DNA of 64,000 nt from Sphingobacteriales bacterium (GTDB lineage Bacteria; Bacteroidota; Bacteroidia; Sphingobacteriales; Sphingobacteriaceae), in NCBI GenBank assembly GCA_004293485.1, contig RDYW01000045.1, forward strand, positions 1 to 64,000, in the 5' to 3' direction. The stretch's first letter is position 1, and each line of letters starts with the position of its first letter. Under the pieces are notes generated by a model. That model searched no databases. It saw only the letters and a list, made by a program, of their open reading frames with translations, and was not told the origin of the DNA. Of this stretch, positions 9,981-18,110 are shown in pieces. A program made the translations under genes and the position numbers.

Positions 9981-11339
9981 ATGAAAAAAATTAAAAGCCT
10001 TATTACGGCAATCTTATGTGTTTCAATTTTAGCGTCTTCATGTTCTAAAAAAAAGGATGAAGTAGTAGTTGAAGATTTAACCCCTCAAACAATTAAAGGT
10101 GATATTACCACAAATACGCTTTTAACTGCAAATAAAACCTGGATTTTAGAAGGTTATGTTAGAGTGTTAAACGGCGCAACCTTAACAATAGAAGCTGGTA
10201 CAGTTATTAAAGGTGATAAAGTAACCAAAGGAGCTTTAATTATTGAGCGTGGCGGTAAAATTATGGCCGAGGGTACAGCTTCTAAACCAATTGTGTTTAC
10301 TTCAAACCAAGCTGTTGGTTCAAGAGCAATTGGTGATTGGTCTGGTGTTATAATATGTGGTAAAGCACCAGTAAATTTTACAGGTGGCGAAGGCCAATAC
10401 GAAGGTGGAATATTAGGTGCTGAAACGGCTAAATATGGCGGTACAATAGCAAACGATAACTCTGGTGTATTAAAATTTGTTAGAATTGAGTACGCTGGTA
10501 TTGCTATACAACAAGATAGAGAAATTAACAGTTTAACTTTAGCAGGTGTTGGTTCGGGTACAGTTGTAGAAAACGTACAAGTATCTTATGGTGGCGATGA
10601 TGGTTTTGAATGGTTTGGCGGCACTGTAAACTGTAAAAACTTAGTAGCCTACCGCTGTACAGACGATGATTTTGATTTTGAGTTTGGCTACGTAGGTCGT
10701 ATTCAATATGCGATTTCAATCAAAGACCCAAATGTATTTGATGCATCAGCTACTGGAGCATCAAATGGTATTGAGTGTGATAATGGTACTAATGTAACCG
10801 ATATACCTGCCAACAAACCTTTACTTTCTAATTTTACGTTTATTGGTCCAGGTGTTAATGCAAATACAAAACACAATGCTGGTGTATTGTTTAGAAAAGG
10901 TACACGTTTTGTATTACGTAATTCTATAATTGTTGATCATTTAAAATCTGGTTTTACCTTAGCAACTGTACAAGCTGGTGATAACTTATTTAAAGATGAG
11001 TCTGAGTTCAAAAACAATTTAGTTTTTTGTGCTACTGCAAATTCAAATTTTAAAGTATCTTCTGCAGGTACTAACTTTGCAACCGATGCAATTTTAAGAG
11101 ATTTTCTTTTAACACCATCAAACGCAAATGCCGAATTAGCAAGTTTAGCCGCTGCTGGTATTACAAGTGCAACTTTACTAAACCCTATTTTAACACTAAC
11201 TTCTACATCGCCTGCAAAAACAGGTGCTAGCTTTACAGGTTTAACAGGTTTTGATGTAGTTAATTTCCGTGGTGCTATGGATACCAACAACTGGGCAAGT
11301 GGTTGGGCTAACTTTGACCCTCAAAATGTTATTTATTAA
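9981..11339 (+). CDS. lipoprotein with right-handed beta-helix-like repeats
   Basis: 452 residues with a lipoprotein signal (..ILASSC, lipidated Cys ~21) followed by a lysine-rich linker. The body has parallel-beta-helix-like runs (..GYVRVLNGATLTIEAGTVIKGD.., ..GTVVENVQVSYGGDDGFEWFGGTVNCKNL..). Such TonB receptor/beta-helix lipoprotein pairs recur in Bacteroidota. The substrate is not known to me; the protein may be a surface or periplasmic accessory to the receptor 75 bases upstream. A strong bidirectional terminator follows. Confidence 0.8.
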   Translation: MKKIKSLITAILCVSILASSCSKKKDEVVVEDLTPQTIKGDITTNTLLTANKTWILEGYVRVLNGATLTIEAGTVIKGDKVTKGALIIERGGKIMAEGTASKPIVFTSNQAVGSRAIGDWSGVIICGKAPVNFTGGEGQYEGGILGAETAKYGGTIANDNSGVLKFVRIEYAGIAIQQDREINSLTLAGVGSGTVVENVQVSYGGDDGFEWFGGTVNCKNLVAYRCTDDDFDFEFGYVGRIQYAISIKDPNVFDASATGASNGIECDNGTNVTDIPANKPLLSNFTFIGPGVNANTKHNAGVLFRKGTRFVLRNSIIVDHLKSGFTLATVQAGDNLFKDESEFKNNLVFCATANSNFKVSSAGTNFATDAILRDFLLTPSNANAELASLAAAGITSATLLNPILTLTSTSPAKTGASFTGLTGFDVVNFRGAMDTNNWASGWANFDPQNVIY

Positions 11340-11371
11340 ATTTAAAAGATTAAACATTTTCTTTAAAATAT

Positions 11372-11408
11372 AAAAAAACCGAAGTCTCTCAAAAGCTTCG
11401 GTTTTTTT
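11372..11408. terminator. bidirectional rho-independent terminator
   Basis: CCGAAG (11379-11384) pairs with CTTCGG (11396-11401). It is flanked by an A-run on the left and a T-run on the right, so it works for both converging genes (the beta-helix lipoprotein and the acyltransferase). Confidence 0.9.
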
Positions 11409-11433
11409 ATTTCCTACCAAATTCAAAAAAAAA

Positions 11434-13188
11434 TTACAAATTTTTCCCCAATTTTTCTATCATATCCATGGGTACGTTTTCCATATCAAGTACTAAAAAG
11501 CCGTCGAGTGAATTAGAAAACTTAGGGTCGATATTAAAACAAATAATTTTAGCATTAAGAGCAATGTATTGGCGAAGTAAAACAGGTACTTTAATGTGCG
11601 TGGTTTCAATTTCGGATATTAAACTATCCAGGCTTTTAAGGCTATCGCCGCTGGCGGTTAATACTTCGGCATCAATGGTTGATAAATCTACCTTAAATTT
11701 TTTCCTTGGTTTTACCATATCCGCCATAGCGGCATCAAAATGATTGTTGTATATAAAATTTACAATCAACGATTTAGAAACCTTACTAAAATTATTGCTG
11801 ATAGATACTGGCCCAATAAGGTATTTGTATTGCGGGTTATCTATCACATACTTTAAAATGCCTTTCCATAATAAAAATAAAGGCAAGGGTTTTTGTTGGT
11901 ACTCTTTGCGTATCCACGATCGACCAAGCTCTAAGCTATTTTTAAAAACTTCACCAAACTCAGGTTTTACTTTAAAAAGTTCGTTTGTATAAAAACCTTT
12001 TTTGCCGTAACTATAATAAATTTCGTCGCCACGGCCTATGCGGTAAGCACCCACAACTTGCTTGGCTTCGGTATCCCAAATAAATAAATGCTGGTAGTAA
12101 ATATCATAACCATCTAAATCGATAGATTTGTTGGTGCCTTCACCCACTTCTCTGAATGTAATTTCACGCAGACGGCCAATTTCTCTAATAGTATTTGGTA
12201 TAAGCGAAGTGGGTGTTATAAATACTTCGTAGTTTTTTTCGACCCATACCAAGTGCTGCGGTCTTAAGTTTACAACCTCATTTTCTAGCGTTTGGGCATC
12301 TAATGCCGAAATTACAGAGTCGGCTTGTTTGCGTATTTTAAAAAGGTTACGTGGGTTAAATATTTTTTTTTCGTTTTCCAAGCCTGCTCCTAAGGCATAA
12401 GTTTTGGCTCGTAGGTACGCTAATACGCTAGCCGAATTGGTATTATCGTGTATATCGGCGTATTGTATGGGCTTCCCTATGCGTACATGTATGGTATCGC
12501 CGCTTTTATTAAACAGTTCGGATGGTAGCTTAGCGGTGCGTAAAGTAGGATGTATTAGCGAAAGTAAATTAAATAACAGCCCATTATTGCCGTGAAAGTA
12601 AACGGGCAATACTGTTGCCTTTGCTTTGCTAATAATTTTACCTACCACCGGATGCCACATTTTATCAGTAACTTTTTGTTGGTCTATTTTATAGGTTGAA
12701 ACCTCGCCAGCAGGAAATATACCAATAGGTGTACCATTGCTTAAAAGCGATAAAGTGGTTTTTAAGCCGCTTATGCTGGATGAATGATCAATGTTTTCGA
12801 AAGGATTTACGGGCACCAAAAATTTGTTTAAACTTGGTATTTTATTAAGTATAAAATTGGCCATTAGTTTAGCTTCAGGCCTTACATTATTTAATAATTT
12901 TAATAAAATCAAACCTTCGATACCACCGTATGGATGGTTTGATACAGCGATAAAAGCACCTTCTTTGGGTATGTTTTTAAGGTCTTTTTCGTTAATTTCT
13001 ATATTAATACCTAATATTTGTAAAACTTTGTCAACAAAAGCAATTCCTTGTAAATGTTCGGCTCGGGCTACAAGTTCGTTTACATCATTAATTTTCATAA
13101 TTTCCATCAGCAACGAAGCTAAACCGGGCATACGTAATTTATCTATGTTGGTTGCTTTTGCAAATTCTTTAGAGCTTATAAGTGTCAT
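11434..13188 (-). CDS. OlsF-like bifunctional acyltransferase (PlsC-like + GNAT N-acyltransferase)
   Basis: 584 residues with two acyltransferase halves. The N-terminal ~270 residues are a lysophospholipid-acyltransferase (PlsC/OlsA-like) domain with NHPYGGIEG around H85. Here an Asp/Glu follows the His by six rather than the classic five positions. It also has ..GIFPAGEVS.. and ..VLPVYFHGNNG... The C-terminal ~300 residues are an OlsB-like N-acyl-amino-acid synthase of the GNAT fold (..LREITFREVGEGTNKSIDLDGYDIYYQHLFIWD.., ..VVGAYRIGRGDEI.., ..ELGRSWI..). The same fusion in OlsF makes ornithine lipids; related Bacteroidota enzymes make glycine/serine lipids. The head-group amino acid here cannot be told from sequence. 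Stand-alone gene, convergent with the lipoprotein gene. Confidence 0.85.
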   Translation of the reverse strand: MTLISSKEFAKATNIDKLRMPGLASLLMEIMKINDVNELVARAEHLQGIAFVDKVLQILGINIEINEKDLKNIPKEGAFIAVSNHPYGGIEGLILLKLLNNVRPEAKLMANFILNKIPSLNKFLVPVNPFENIDHSSSISGLKTTLSLLSNGTPIGIFPAGEVSTYKIDQQKVTDKMWHPVVGKIISKAKATVLPVYFHGNNGLLFNLLSLIHPTLRTAKLPSELFNKSGDTIHVRIGKPIQYADIHDNTNSASVLAYLRAKTYALGAGLENEKKIFNPRNLFKIRKQADSVISALDAQTLENEVVNLRPQHLVWVEKNYEVFITPTSLIPNTIREIGRLREITFREVGEGTNKSIDLDGYDIYYQHLFIWDTEAKQVVGAYRIGRGDEIYYSYGKKGFYTNELFKVKPEFGEVFKNSLELGRSWIRKEYQQKPLPLFLLWKGILKYVIDNPQYKYLIGPVSISNNFSKVSKSLIVNFIYNNHFDAAMADMVKPRKKFKVDLSTIDAEVLTASGDSLKSLDSLISEIETTHIKVPVLLRQYIALNAKIICFNIDPKFSNSLDGFLVLDMENVPMDMIEKLGKNL

Positions 13189-13276
13189 TAATGTAATTGT
13201 AGTTTAATGCATAAGTATAGCGGTATTTTATGAAATATCAAAAATAAAGTTTAATTTTCTCAAAAAAATCTATGCT

Positions 13277-14179
13277 ATGTATAAATGGCTAAAAAGTTAT
13301 TTTACGATTTCGAAACGTGAATTTAACGGAATGTTTGTTTTTATTATACTTATGGCTTCTATTTTTTTAGTTCCATTTGTTTACGATAAAATAATAACCG
13401 AACCATTAAAAATAAAAATAGAAATCATACAACCCAGCATTAACAAAATAGAAATAAATACGACAAGGTTAAAACAGCCTAATTATTACAACGAAAAAAA
13501 AGAAACTAAAAGCGTTTTATTTTATTTTAACCCCAATACTTTAAACCTTAATGGATGGGTAAAGCTAGGTTTAAGCGAAAAACAAGCAGGTTCTATTTTA
13601 AAATATGTAGCTAAAGGTGGTAAATTTTACAGCAAACAAGATGTAAAAAAAATGTATGCTATTAGCCAAGCCAATTACAATAAGTTTGAGCCTTATATAC
13701 AAATACCCGAAAACATTAACGCCAATAGTCCAGCAAATACCTACACAGGTAAACCCACCAACGCAAATAAAACCATTGAAAACGTATCGATTGAAATTAA
13801 CGGTGCCGATTCGGTAACGCTTACCACCATTAAGGGTATTGGGCCAGCATTTGCCAGCCGAATTTTAAAATACCGTAACCGTATAGGTGGCTTTGCCACA
13901 ATAGCCCAATTAAAAGATGTGTATGGTATTGATTCGATAAAGTACGAGCAAATTAAAAATCAAATTACGGTAAATACGGCTTTACTCACCAAAATAAATA
14001 TCAATGTTGCCGAGTTTGATGAGCTAAAAAAAATGCCATATCTTACTTATAAACAAATAAATGCCATAATTGCTTACCGCAAGCAACATGGTAAATTTAT
14101 ACAGCTTTCCGATGTCGAAAAAATTGTAATTTTAACACCAAGCTTAATCCAAAAAATTGCCCCTTATGTACAATTCTGA
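13277..14179 (+). CDS. membrane-anchored helix-hairpin-helix protein (ComEA-like)
   Basis: 300 residues: one N-terminal membrane anchor (about 18-36), then three helix-hairpin-helix modules. They lie at about 80-145 (..NLNGWVKLGLSEKQAGSILKY..), 180-235 (..TTIKGIGPAFASRILKYRN..) and 240-300 (..DELKKMPYLTYKQINAIIAYRKQ..). The middle module carries the classic GIGPxxA hairpin. Proteins like this bind DNA non-specifically; ComEA binds incoming DNA during transformation. A role in DNA uptake here is only inference. Its 3' end overlaps the start of apt by 14 bases. Confidence 0.85.
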   Translation: MYKWLKSYFTISKREFNGMFVFIILMASIFLVPFVYDKIITEPLKIKIEIIQPSINKIEINTTRLKQPNYYNEKKETKSVLFYFNPNTLNLNGWVKLGLSEKQAGSILKYVAKGGKFYSKQDVKKMYAISQANYNKFEPYIQIPENINANSPANTYTGKPTNANKTIENVSIEINGADSVTLTTIKGIGPAFASRILKYRNRIGGFATIAQLKDVYGIDSIKYEQIKNQITVNTALLTKININVAEFDELKKMPYLTYKQINAIIAYRKQHGKFIQLSDVEKIVILTPSLIQKIAPYVQF

Positions 14180-14708
14180 AATATTAGCCACTGTTATAAA
14201 AAACACCATTCGCGAAATACCCGATTTCCCAAAACTTGGCATATCGTTTAAAGATATTACCCCTATTTTAAAAGATGCAAAATTATGTTCTGCCATTATA
14301 GACGAGCTGTACAAGCAATTAAGTAATTTACAATTTGACGCTGTGGCTGCGGTAGAAAGTAGGGGTTTTTTATTCGGATTAATGCTGGCCAATAGGATGG
14401 GCAAACCATTTATTCCGATACGTAAAAAAGGTAAATTACCTTTTATTACGGTGCAGCAGCAATATAATTTAGAGTATGGGCAGGCAACTTTAGAAATCCA
14501 TAAAGACGCATTTGAAAAAGGTGCAAAAATTTTAATTCATGATGATTTATTAGCTACTGGAGGAACAGTAATAGCCACGTCTTCACTTATTAAGCAGCTG
14601 GGTGGTAGCGTAGCCGGCTTTTCGTTTATTATAGATTTAGGTTTTTTAAACGGAGCCGAAAAGTTAAAAACCGAATCCAAAAATATATATGCTTTGGCAA
14701 GTTATTAA
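14166..14708 (+). CDS. apt: adenine phosphoribosyltransferase
   Basis: 180-residue purine-salvage enzyme converting adenine + PRPP to AMP. It shows the Apt N-terminal pattern ..IREIPDFPKLGISFKDITPIL.., the adenine-side ..AAVESRGFLFG.. segment, and the PRPP-binding loop ILIHDDLLATGGT. The ATG at 14166 was chosen over a TTG three codons upstream because it fits the family's N-terminus. It overlaps the preceding helix-hairpin-helix gene, so the two are translationally coupled. Confidence 0.95.
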   Translation: MYNSEILATVIKNTIREIPDFPKLGISFKDITPILKDAKLCSAIIDELYKQLSNLQFDAVAAVESRGFLFGLMLANRMGKPFIPIRKKGKLPFITVQQQYNLEYGQATLEIHKDAFEKGAKILIHDDLLATGGTVIATSSLIKQLGGSVAGFSFIIDLGFLNGAEKLKTESKNIYALASY

Positions 14709-14899
14709 CTTTCTTGGTTTAAAATTTTAAGCAATTCTATTGCTGGTACATCTTTACAGGTACCATCAAAATTACCAATAATAAGGCTACTGTTTTCGGC
14801 TACAGTTTTTTCAACCAATTTACGATTGGCAATTTTTTAACCTAATAAAATTTTTTAGGTAAGCTCATTAAATTTTAATGTTTCGCTATCTATTTTCAT
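14705..14899 (-). pseudogene. remnant of a small gene (possible antitoxin-like protein)
   Basis: Reading the minus strand from an ATG at 14899 gives MKIDSETLKFNELT, then TAA. Six codons later a second TAA follows, and the frame then continues as ..ANRKLVEKTVAENSSLIIG.. and ..DGTCKDVPAIELLKILNQES to a stop at 14705. Both halves share one frame and read like real protein, so this is probably a small gene interrupted by in-frame stops. The break coincides with a 21-base palindrome (arms ACCTAA/TTAGGT). The shape (short N-terminal arm, then IANR..VE.TVAEN) recalls small proteins that partner zeta-like kinases. That assignment is tentative. Confidence 0.5.
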
Positions 14900-14917
14900 A
14901 ACTAATTTTTTAAAATT

Positions 14918-15044
14918 TTATTCTAAAATTTCATAGTTATAAATCACTTCCCCTAATTTATTAGAACCCTCGGCCTTAAATTAAAGGTTCTGATACCATA
15001 TTATCAAACACCGACCAACTGTTACAAACTGGTATATAAAGGGT
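14918..15044 (-). pseudogene. remnant of a zeta-toxin-like (predicted ABC-type ATPase) gene, C-terminal end
   Basis: Minus-strand fragments in two frames read TLYIPVCNSWSVFDNMVSEP, then after a +/-1 shift near 14975-14985, KAEGSNKLGEVIYNYEILE and a stop at 14918. The pattern [L]Y.P.C.SW.VFDN...P..IAEG recalls the C-terminus of zeta-toxin-family predicted ABC-type ATPases. No upstream Walker A part is visible in the window, so only the tail survives. It lies just upstream of the other remnant on the same strand, consistent with a decayed two-gene module. The family call is from memory and needs a profile search. Confidence 0.4.
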
Positions 15045-15124
15045 TTACCAAATTATAAATCCCTGTGTAATAACTACGTTCAATAACCTCAGTTGCTATG
15101 TGGTGGGCACCTTGGCTTGTACAT

Positions 15125-15268
15125 AGTAGTTGGTGGTTAGTAGTTAGTAAATAGTAGGCAGCAGTTATCACCATTTATTAGCTGCTAAAATACTTAGCAT
15201 TCCTACTACTAACCTAGCTTTCCTAATCTCTATTTACTACTACCCGCTAAAAACTAACTACTACTTAC
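15125..15268. repeat. imperfect inverted repeat of TAGTAGTTAG-type motifs
   Basis: The left arm (about 15125-15158) is a run of TAGTAGTTGG/TTAGTAGTTAG units. The right arm (about 15228-15268) is a run of the complementary CTAACTACTACT units. The arms match imperfectly and flank about 70 bases without an open frame. It separates the pseudogene remnants from the convergent-side end of pabB and may fold as a large hairpin. Confidence 0.45.
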
Positions 15269-16529
15269 CATCCAACACCCTCAAAATTCCTTCTGCTTTT
15301 AACAAGCATTCTTCATACTCTTTTTCGGCATTGGCGTTAGTGGTTATAGCGCTACCCACTTCAAACGAAAGGTATTTTTTGCTGGCATTGTAAAGCATGG
15401 TGCGTATAATTACGTTAAAATCAAAATCGCCATCGGGCGAAAAATAACCTATGGCACCCGAATAAACACCTCTTTTAGTGCTTTCATACAGCTCAATTAT
15501 TTGCATGGCTTTTAGCTTGGGTGCACCCGTCATACTGCCCATTGGAAAAGTGTTTTTAATAATTTCTACAGCATCTAATTCGGGTTTAGCTTGGCATACT
15601 ACAGTCGAAATCATTTGATGCACTTGGGCAAAGGTATATACACCAAAAAGCTCTTCAACGGTTACTGTGCTGGCTTTCGCCGATTTTGTGAGGTCGTTAC
15701 GCAACAAATCTACAATCATTACGTTTTCTTGCTGCTCTTTGTAATCGTGTTGTAAATTGGTTTTTAATTGCTTGTCGGTACCTAAATCGGTATTACGTTT
15801 GGCTGTACCTTTTATAGGCTGTGCAATTATTTTGTTGCCGCGTTTAGCCAAAAACCGTTCGGGCGATGCACTTATAATAAATTTATCATCCCACTTAAAA
15901 AAATTTGCAAACGGCGCTGGCGATATTTCACTTAATTTTTTAAAAGCCAAAACAGGGTTTATAGCAACATTATCGGCAAAAAACTCGATACAAAAATTGG
16001 TAATATAAATATCACCCCGATTAATATGCGTTAATATTTTATTAAAAGTGGCTATATATTGGGCTTGGGTAAAGGTGCTTTTTAGTTGCCCAGTAAATTC
16101 AAAAAGTTTTTTGTTAGGCTTTACGCCGATAATTTGATGGTATATTTCCTTGGCATTGGGGCTGCTAATGCTAAGGATTTTGCCTTTTAAAATAAGTAGG
16201 TGCTTGGGTTCAAAAAAAAATAAATCAGGAAAATTTAGCTCATCTTTATGGTGCGATTGTAGGTTTTCTACACCGTTTTTTAAGTCGTAAGCCAAGCCTC
16301 CCAAAATCCAATTTTTATGCTGCTTGTAGGTTTTTAATTGTTCAAAAGCTTGTACGTTTGAGGTATAAATTTCAAGTTCCGAAAGGCTATCGGCACCCAA
16401 TAAAAAATCAAATTTACTGTATTTATCTTCGTAGTTATGGCTATCAAATACACAACATACCTTAAAATGTGATGCCCATTGAAGAGCTTTTGTTTTAAAA
16501 GTTGAAGTATTGCTTAAGAAAATAGTCAT
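15261..16529 (-). CDS. pabB: aminodeoxychorismate synthase component I (PabB)
   Basis: 422-residue chorismate-binding enzyme making 4-amino-4-deoxychorismate for folate. The catalytic half carries PIKGTAKR (with the PabB-type lysine), ..IVDLLRNDL.., GSMTGAPKLKAM and RGVYSGAIGYFSPDG, ending in the ..NAEKEYEECLLKAEG.. helix. The first ~130 residues are a shortened N-terminal domain. The PIKGT lysine favours PabB over anthranilate synthase TrpE, whose equivalent is PIAGT. No glutamine amidotransferase partner is adjacent. The ATG start directly precedes the conserved N-terminal strand. Confidence 0.9.
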   Translation of the reverse strand: MTIFLSNTSTFKTKALQWASHFKVCCVFDSHNYEDKYSKFDFLLGADSLSELEIYTSNVQAFEQLKTYKQHKNWILGGLAYDLKNGVENLQSHHKDELNFPDLFFFEPKHLLILKGKILSISSPNAKEIYHQIIGVKPNKKLFEFTGQLKSTFTQAQYIATFNKILTHINRGDIYITNFCIEFFADNVAINPVLAFKKLSEISPAPFANFFKWDDKFIISASPERFLAKRGNKIIAQPIKGTAKRNTDLGTDKQLKTNLQHDYKEQQENVMIVDLLRNDLTKSAKASTVTVEELFGVYTFAQVHQMISTVVCQAKPELDAVEIIKNTFPMGSMTGAPKLKAMQIIELYESTKRGVYSGAIGYFSPDGDFDFNVIIRTMLYNASKKYLSFEVGSAITTNANAEKEYEECLLKAEGILRVLDGK

Positions 16530-16830
16530 TAAAAGTAAATTTAGTAAACCCTATCTAGTTTACAGTTTGTTTTTATTTAAATTATTATTTTAAAAATATG
16601 ATGTATAAATGTTTAATATTAAAGTGTTTTAAAATTTTAACATTTAATTAAGGTAATGTTTTTAACTAAATTGTAAAATTAAACATGTTGTAAATTTAAA
16701 TAAAAAAAAATTTAAGCAGTTTGATATTACTGAAACAATAGTACCTATTTGGTTTGTAAAAATATACGAAGTATTTAAGCATAGTTTATTTTAAAAAAAT
16801 CAAAAAAAACTTTCGGAAATTTTTTTAAAA
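16530..16830. other. AT-rich intergenic region
   Basis: About 300 bases, nearly all A/T with long homopolymer runs. I see no open frame and no G:C-core hairpin. It must contain the pabB promoter; a near-consensus TACTTTTA lies just upstream of the pabB ATG on the minus strand. Confidence 0.35.
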
Positions 16831-17283
16831 TCAATCTATTACTACTGCATTAGCCAATTTAAAAGTTGCAGTATCATTATCCAAGTCATTTATAATTAAG
16901 GTACCTTCTAAATTTATAGGCTTTGTATTAAATTTTATGGGTGTGCTCATATACACTTCTACCATTTCGGGTATATCGCCGGTGCCACAAAACTGGCATT
17001 GCATTACAGGCAGTACCGATAGTAAAAAAACTTTATGTGTAGCCCCTACATTTGTAGGTACCATATAGCCATTTAGCTGTATTTTGGTTTTATTATAGGC
17101 CATTAAACTGGGCGGAAAGTAGGGCATATATTGCCCTTCGGCATTTTTTTTAATGGTGCGTGTGTTTAAAATTTCCCAATATTTATTGGTAATGGTTTTG
17201 TGAGGTGCTTGGGCAAATGTTTTTTGGACATACAAAACACTAAAAACTAATATTAAGGTAGGCCATTTAATTTTGTTTATCAT
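16831..17283 (-). CDS. exported DUF3299-like protein
   Basis: 150 residues with a signal peptide (..VLYVQKTFAQA). The mature part has the layout of DUF3299-type periplasmic proteins (..IQLNGYMVPT..., ..FLLSVLPVMQCQFCG.., ..VEVYMSTPIKF..) with a CxxC pair that could bind metal. Function is unknown. It ends the minus-strand gene group running from 19244 and may belong to the metal regulon. However, it has its own -7 box and I see no good operator here. Confidence 0.75.
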   Translation of the reverse strand: MINKIKWPTLILVFSVLYVQKTFAQAPHKTITNKYWEILNTRTIKKNAEGQYMPYFPPSLMAYNKTKIQLNGYMVPTNVGATHKVFLLSVLPVMQCQFCGTGDIPEMVEVYMSTPIKFNTKPINLEGTLIINDLDNDTATFKLANAVVID

Positions 17284-17287
17284 AACG

Positions 17288-17295
17288 CAAATTTA
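17288..17295 (-). promoter_or_regulatory. -7 box abutting the DUF3299-like gene
   Basis: Minus-strand TAAATTTG (TAnnTTTG match) lies only four bases before the ATG. If used, the transcript would start at or next to the start codon (leaderless). Confidence 0.35.
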
Positions 17296-17352
17296 CAAAA
17301 CGCTTATTGTGTACGCAATACTTTGTTAATTGCAAACACAGTTTAATGCTTA

Positions 17353-17814
17353 CTAATCTTCGTAATAATCAACCATTAAACCCTTTTCGTGGTTAAAATT
17401 TATCACTCTTTTTTCGTCGCCAAAATTTAAAAGCAGTGCTTCATTTGCATAAAATTGTTGAAACTGCTGGGCTTCAATACTTTTTAAAGGGTTGTTTTTG
17501 GCAATACACCAAAACTCATTATTAATTTCGCTTTTTTGCGTTATTTTAATTTGTCCATTAAAGGCAGCCTCCACTTCTTTAATTTCAAGTGCAATATCAT
17601 AATTGGTTTTTATGCAAATACCATCATCAGTTTCGTTAATTTCTAACAATACAGGTGGTAAATTATTAAACTCTAATTCAATTTTATCAATAAATACGTA
17701 TGCATTTTTAGAAATAGCTAAGTTATTCCATCTGTAATAATTAACACCAGTAATAAAAGTACCTATTTTTACACTATCAATTATAAATAATTCATCAACG
17801 CTAAAGTATCCCAT
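17353..17814 (-). CDS. hypothetical protein
   Basis: 153-residue soluble acidic protein without signal peptide or membrane helix. It looks all-beta (..AYVFIDKIELEFNNLPPVLLEINETDDGICI..). I do not recognise a family. It lies 22 bases downstream of the small membrane protein gene and in the same orientation as the flavoprotein gene, so it probably belongs to that minus-strand transcription unit and may share its metal control. Confidence 0.65.
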   Translation of the reverse strand: MGYFSVDELFIIDSVKIGTFITGVNYYRWNNLAISKNAYVFIDKIELEFNNLPPVLLEINETDDGICIKTNYDIALEIKEVEAAFNGQIKITQKSEINNEFWCIAKNNPLKSIEAQQFQQFYANEALLLNFGDEKRVINFNHEKGLMVDYYED

Positions 17815-17836
17815 ATTTTATTACAAAAAAAAGAAA

Positions 17837-18103
17837 TTAAATTAATAAATAATATGCCAATAAGGCAATTGATGCTATTGTGCCAATTATTGAAAACACA
17901 TTACGTAAAGCTTGGCACATTTTAGTAAAAGTACTGGAGGTATGGCTGGTTTTATAACCATCCATTACCAAATACATAGAGCCAAAAATTAGCCAGTTAA
18001 AACCACTTGGTACATCGTTTTTAAAAAACATCAATATGCCTACTGTAACCAAAATGCCTCCAGTTATTAAATTTAAAATTTCGTTTCGTTTATTAAATTT
18101 CAT
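17837..18103 (-). CDS. small membrane protein
   Basis: 88 residues with three hydrophobic segments (about 11-27, 34-48 and 65-87), no signal peptide and no recognised family. It starts seven bases downstream of the flavoprotein stop codon and is almost certainly co-transcribed with it. Confidence 0.65.
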   Translation of the reverse strand: MKFNKRNEILNLITGGILVTVGILMFFKNDVPSGFNWLIFGSMYLVMDGYKTSHTSSTFTKMCQALRNVFSIIGTIASIALLAYYLLI

Positions 18104-18110
18104 AATATTT

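Noticed and set aside
15125-15268. CRISPR array reading of the TAGTAGTTAG repeats
   Set aside because: Units are short, irregular and inverted, without spacers of constant length or cas genes.
17310-17338. Half-sites GCAAT/ATTGC upstream of the DUF3299-like gene
   Set aside because: Spacing is nine bases and the arms are short, unlike the N3 palindromes.
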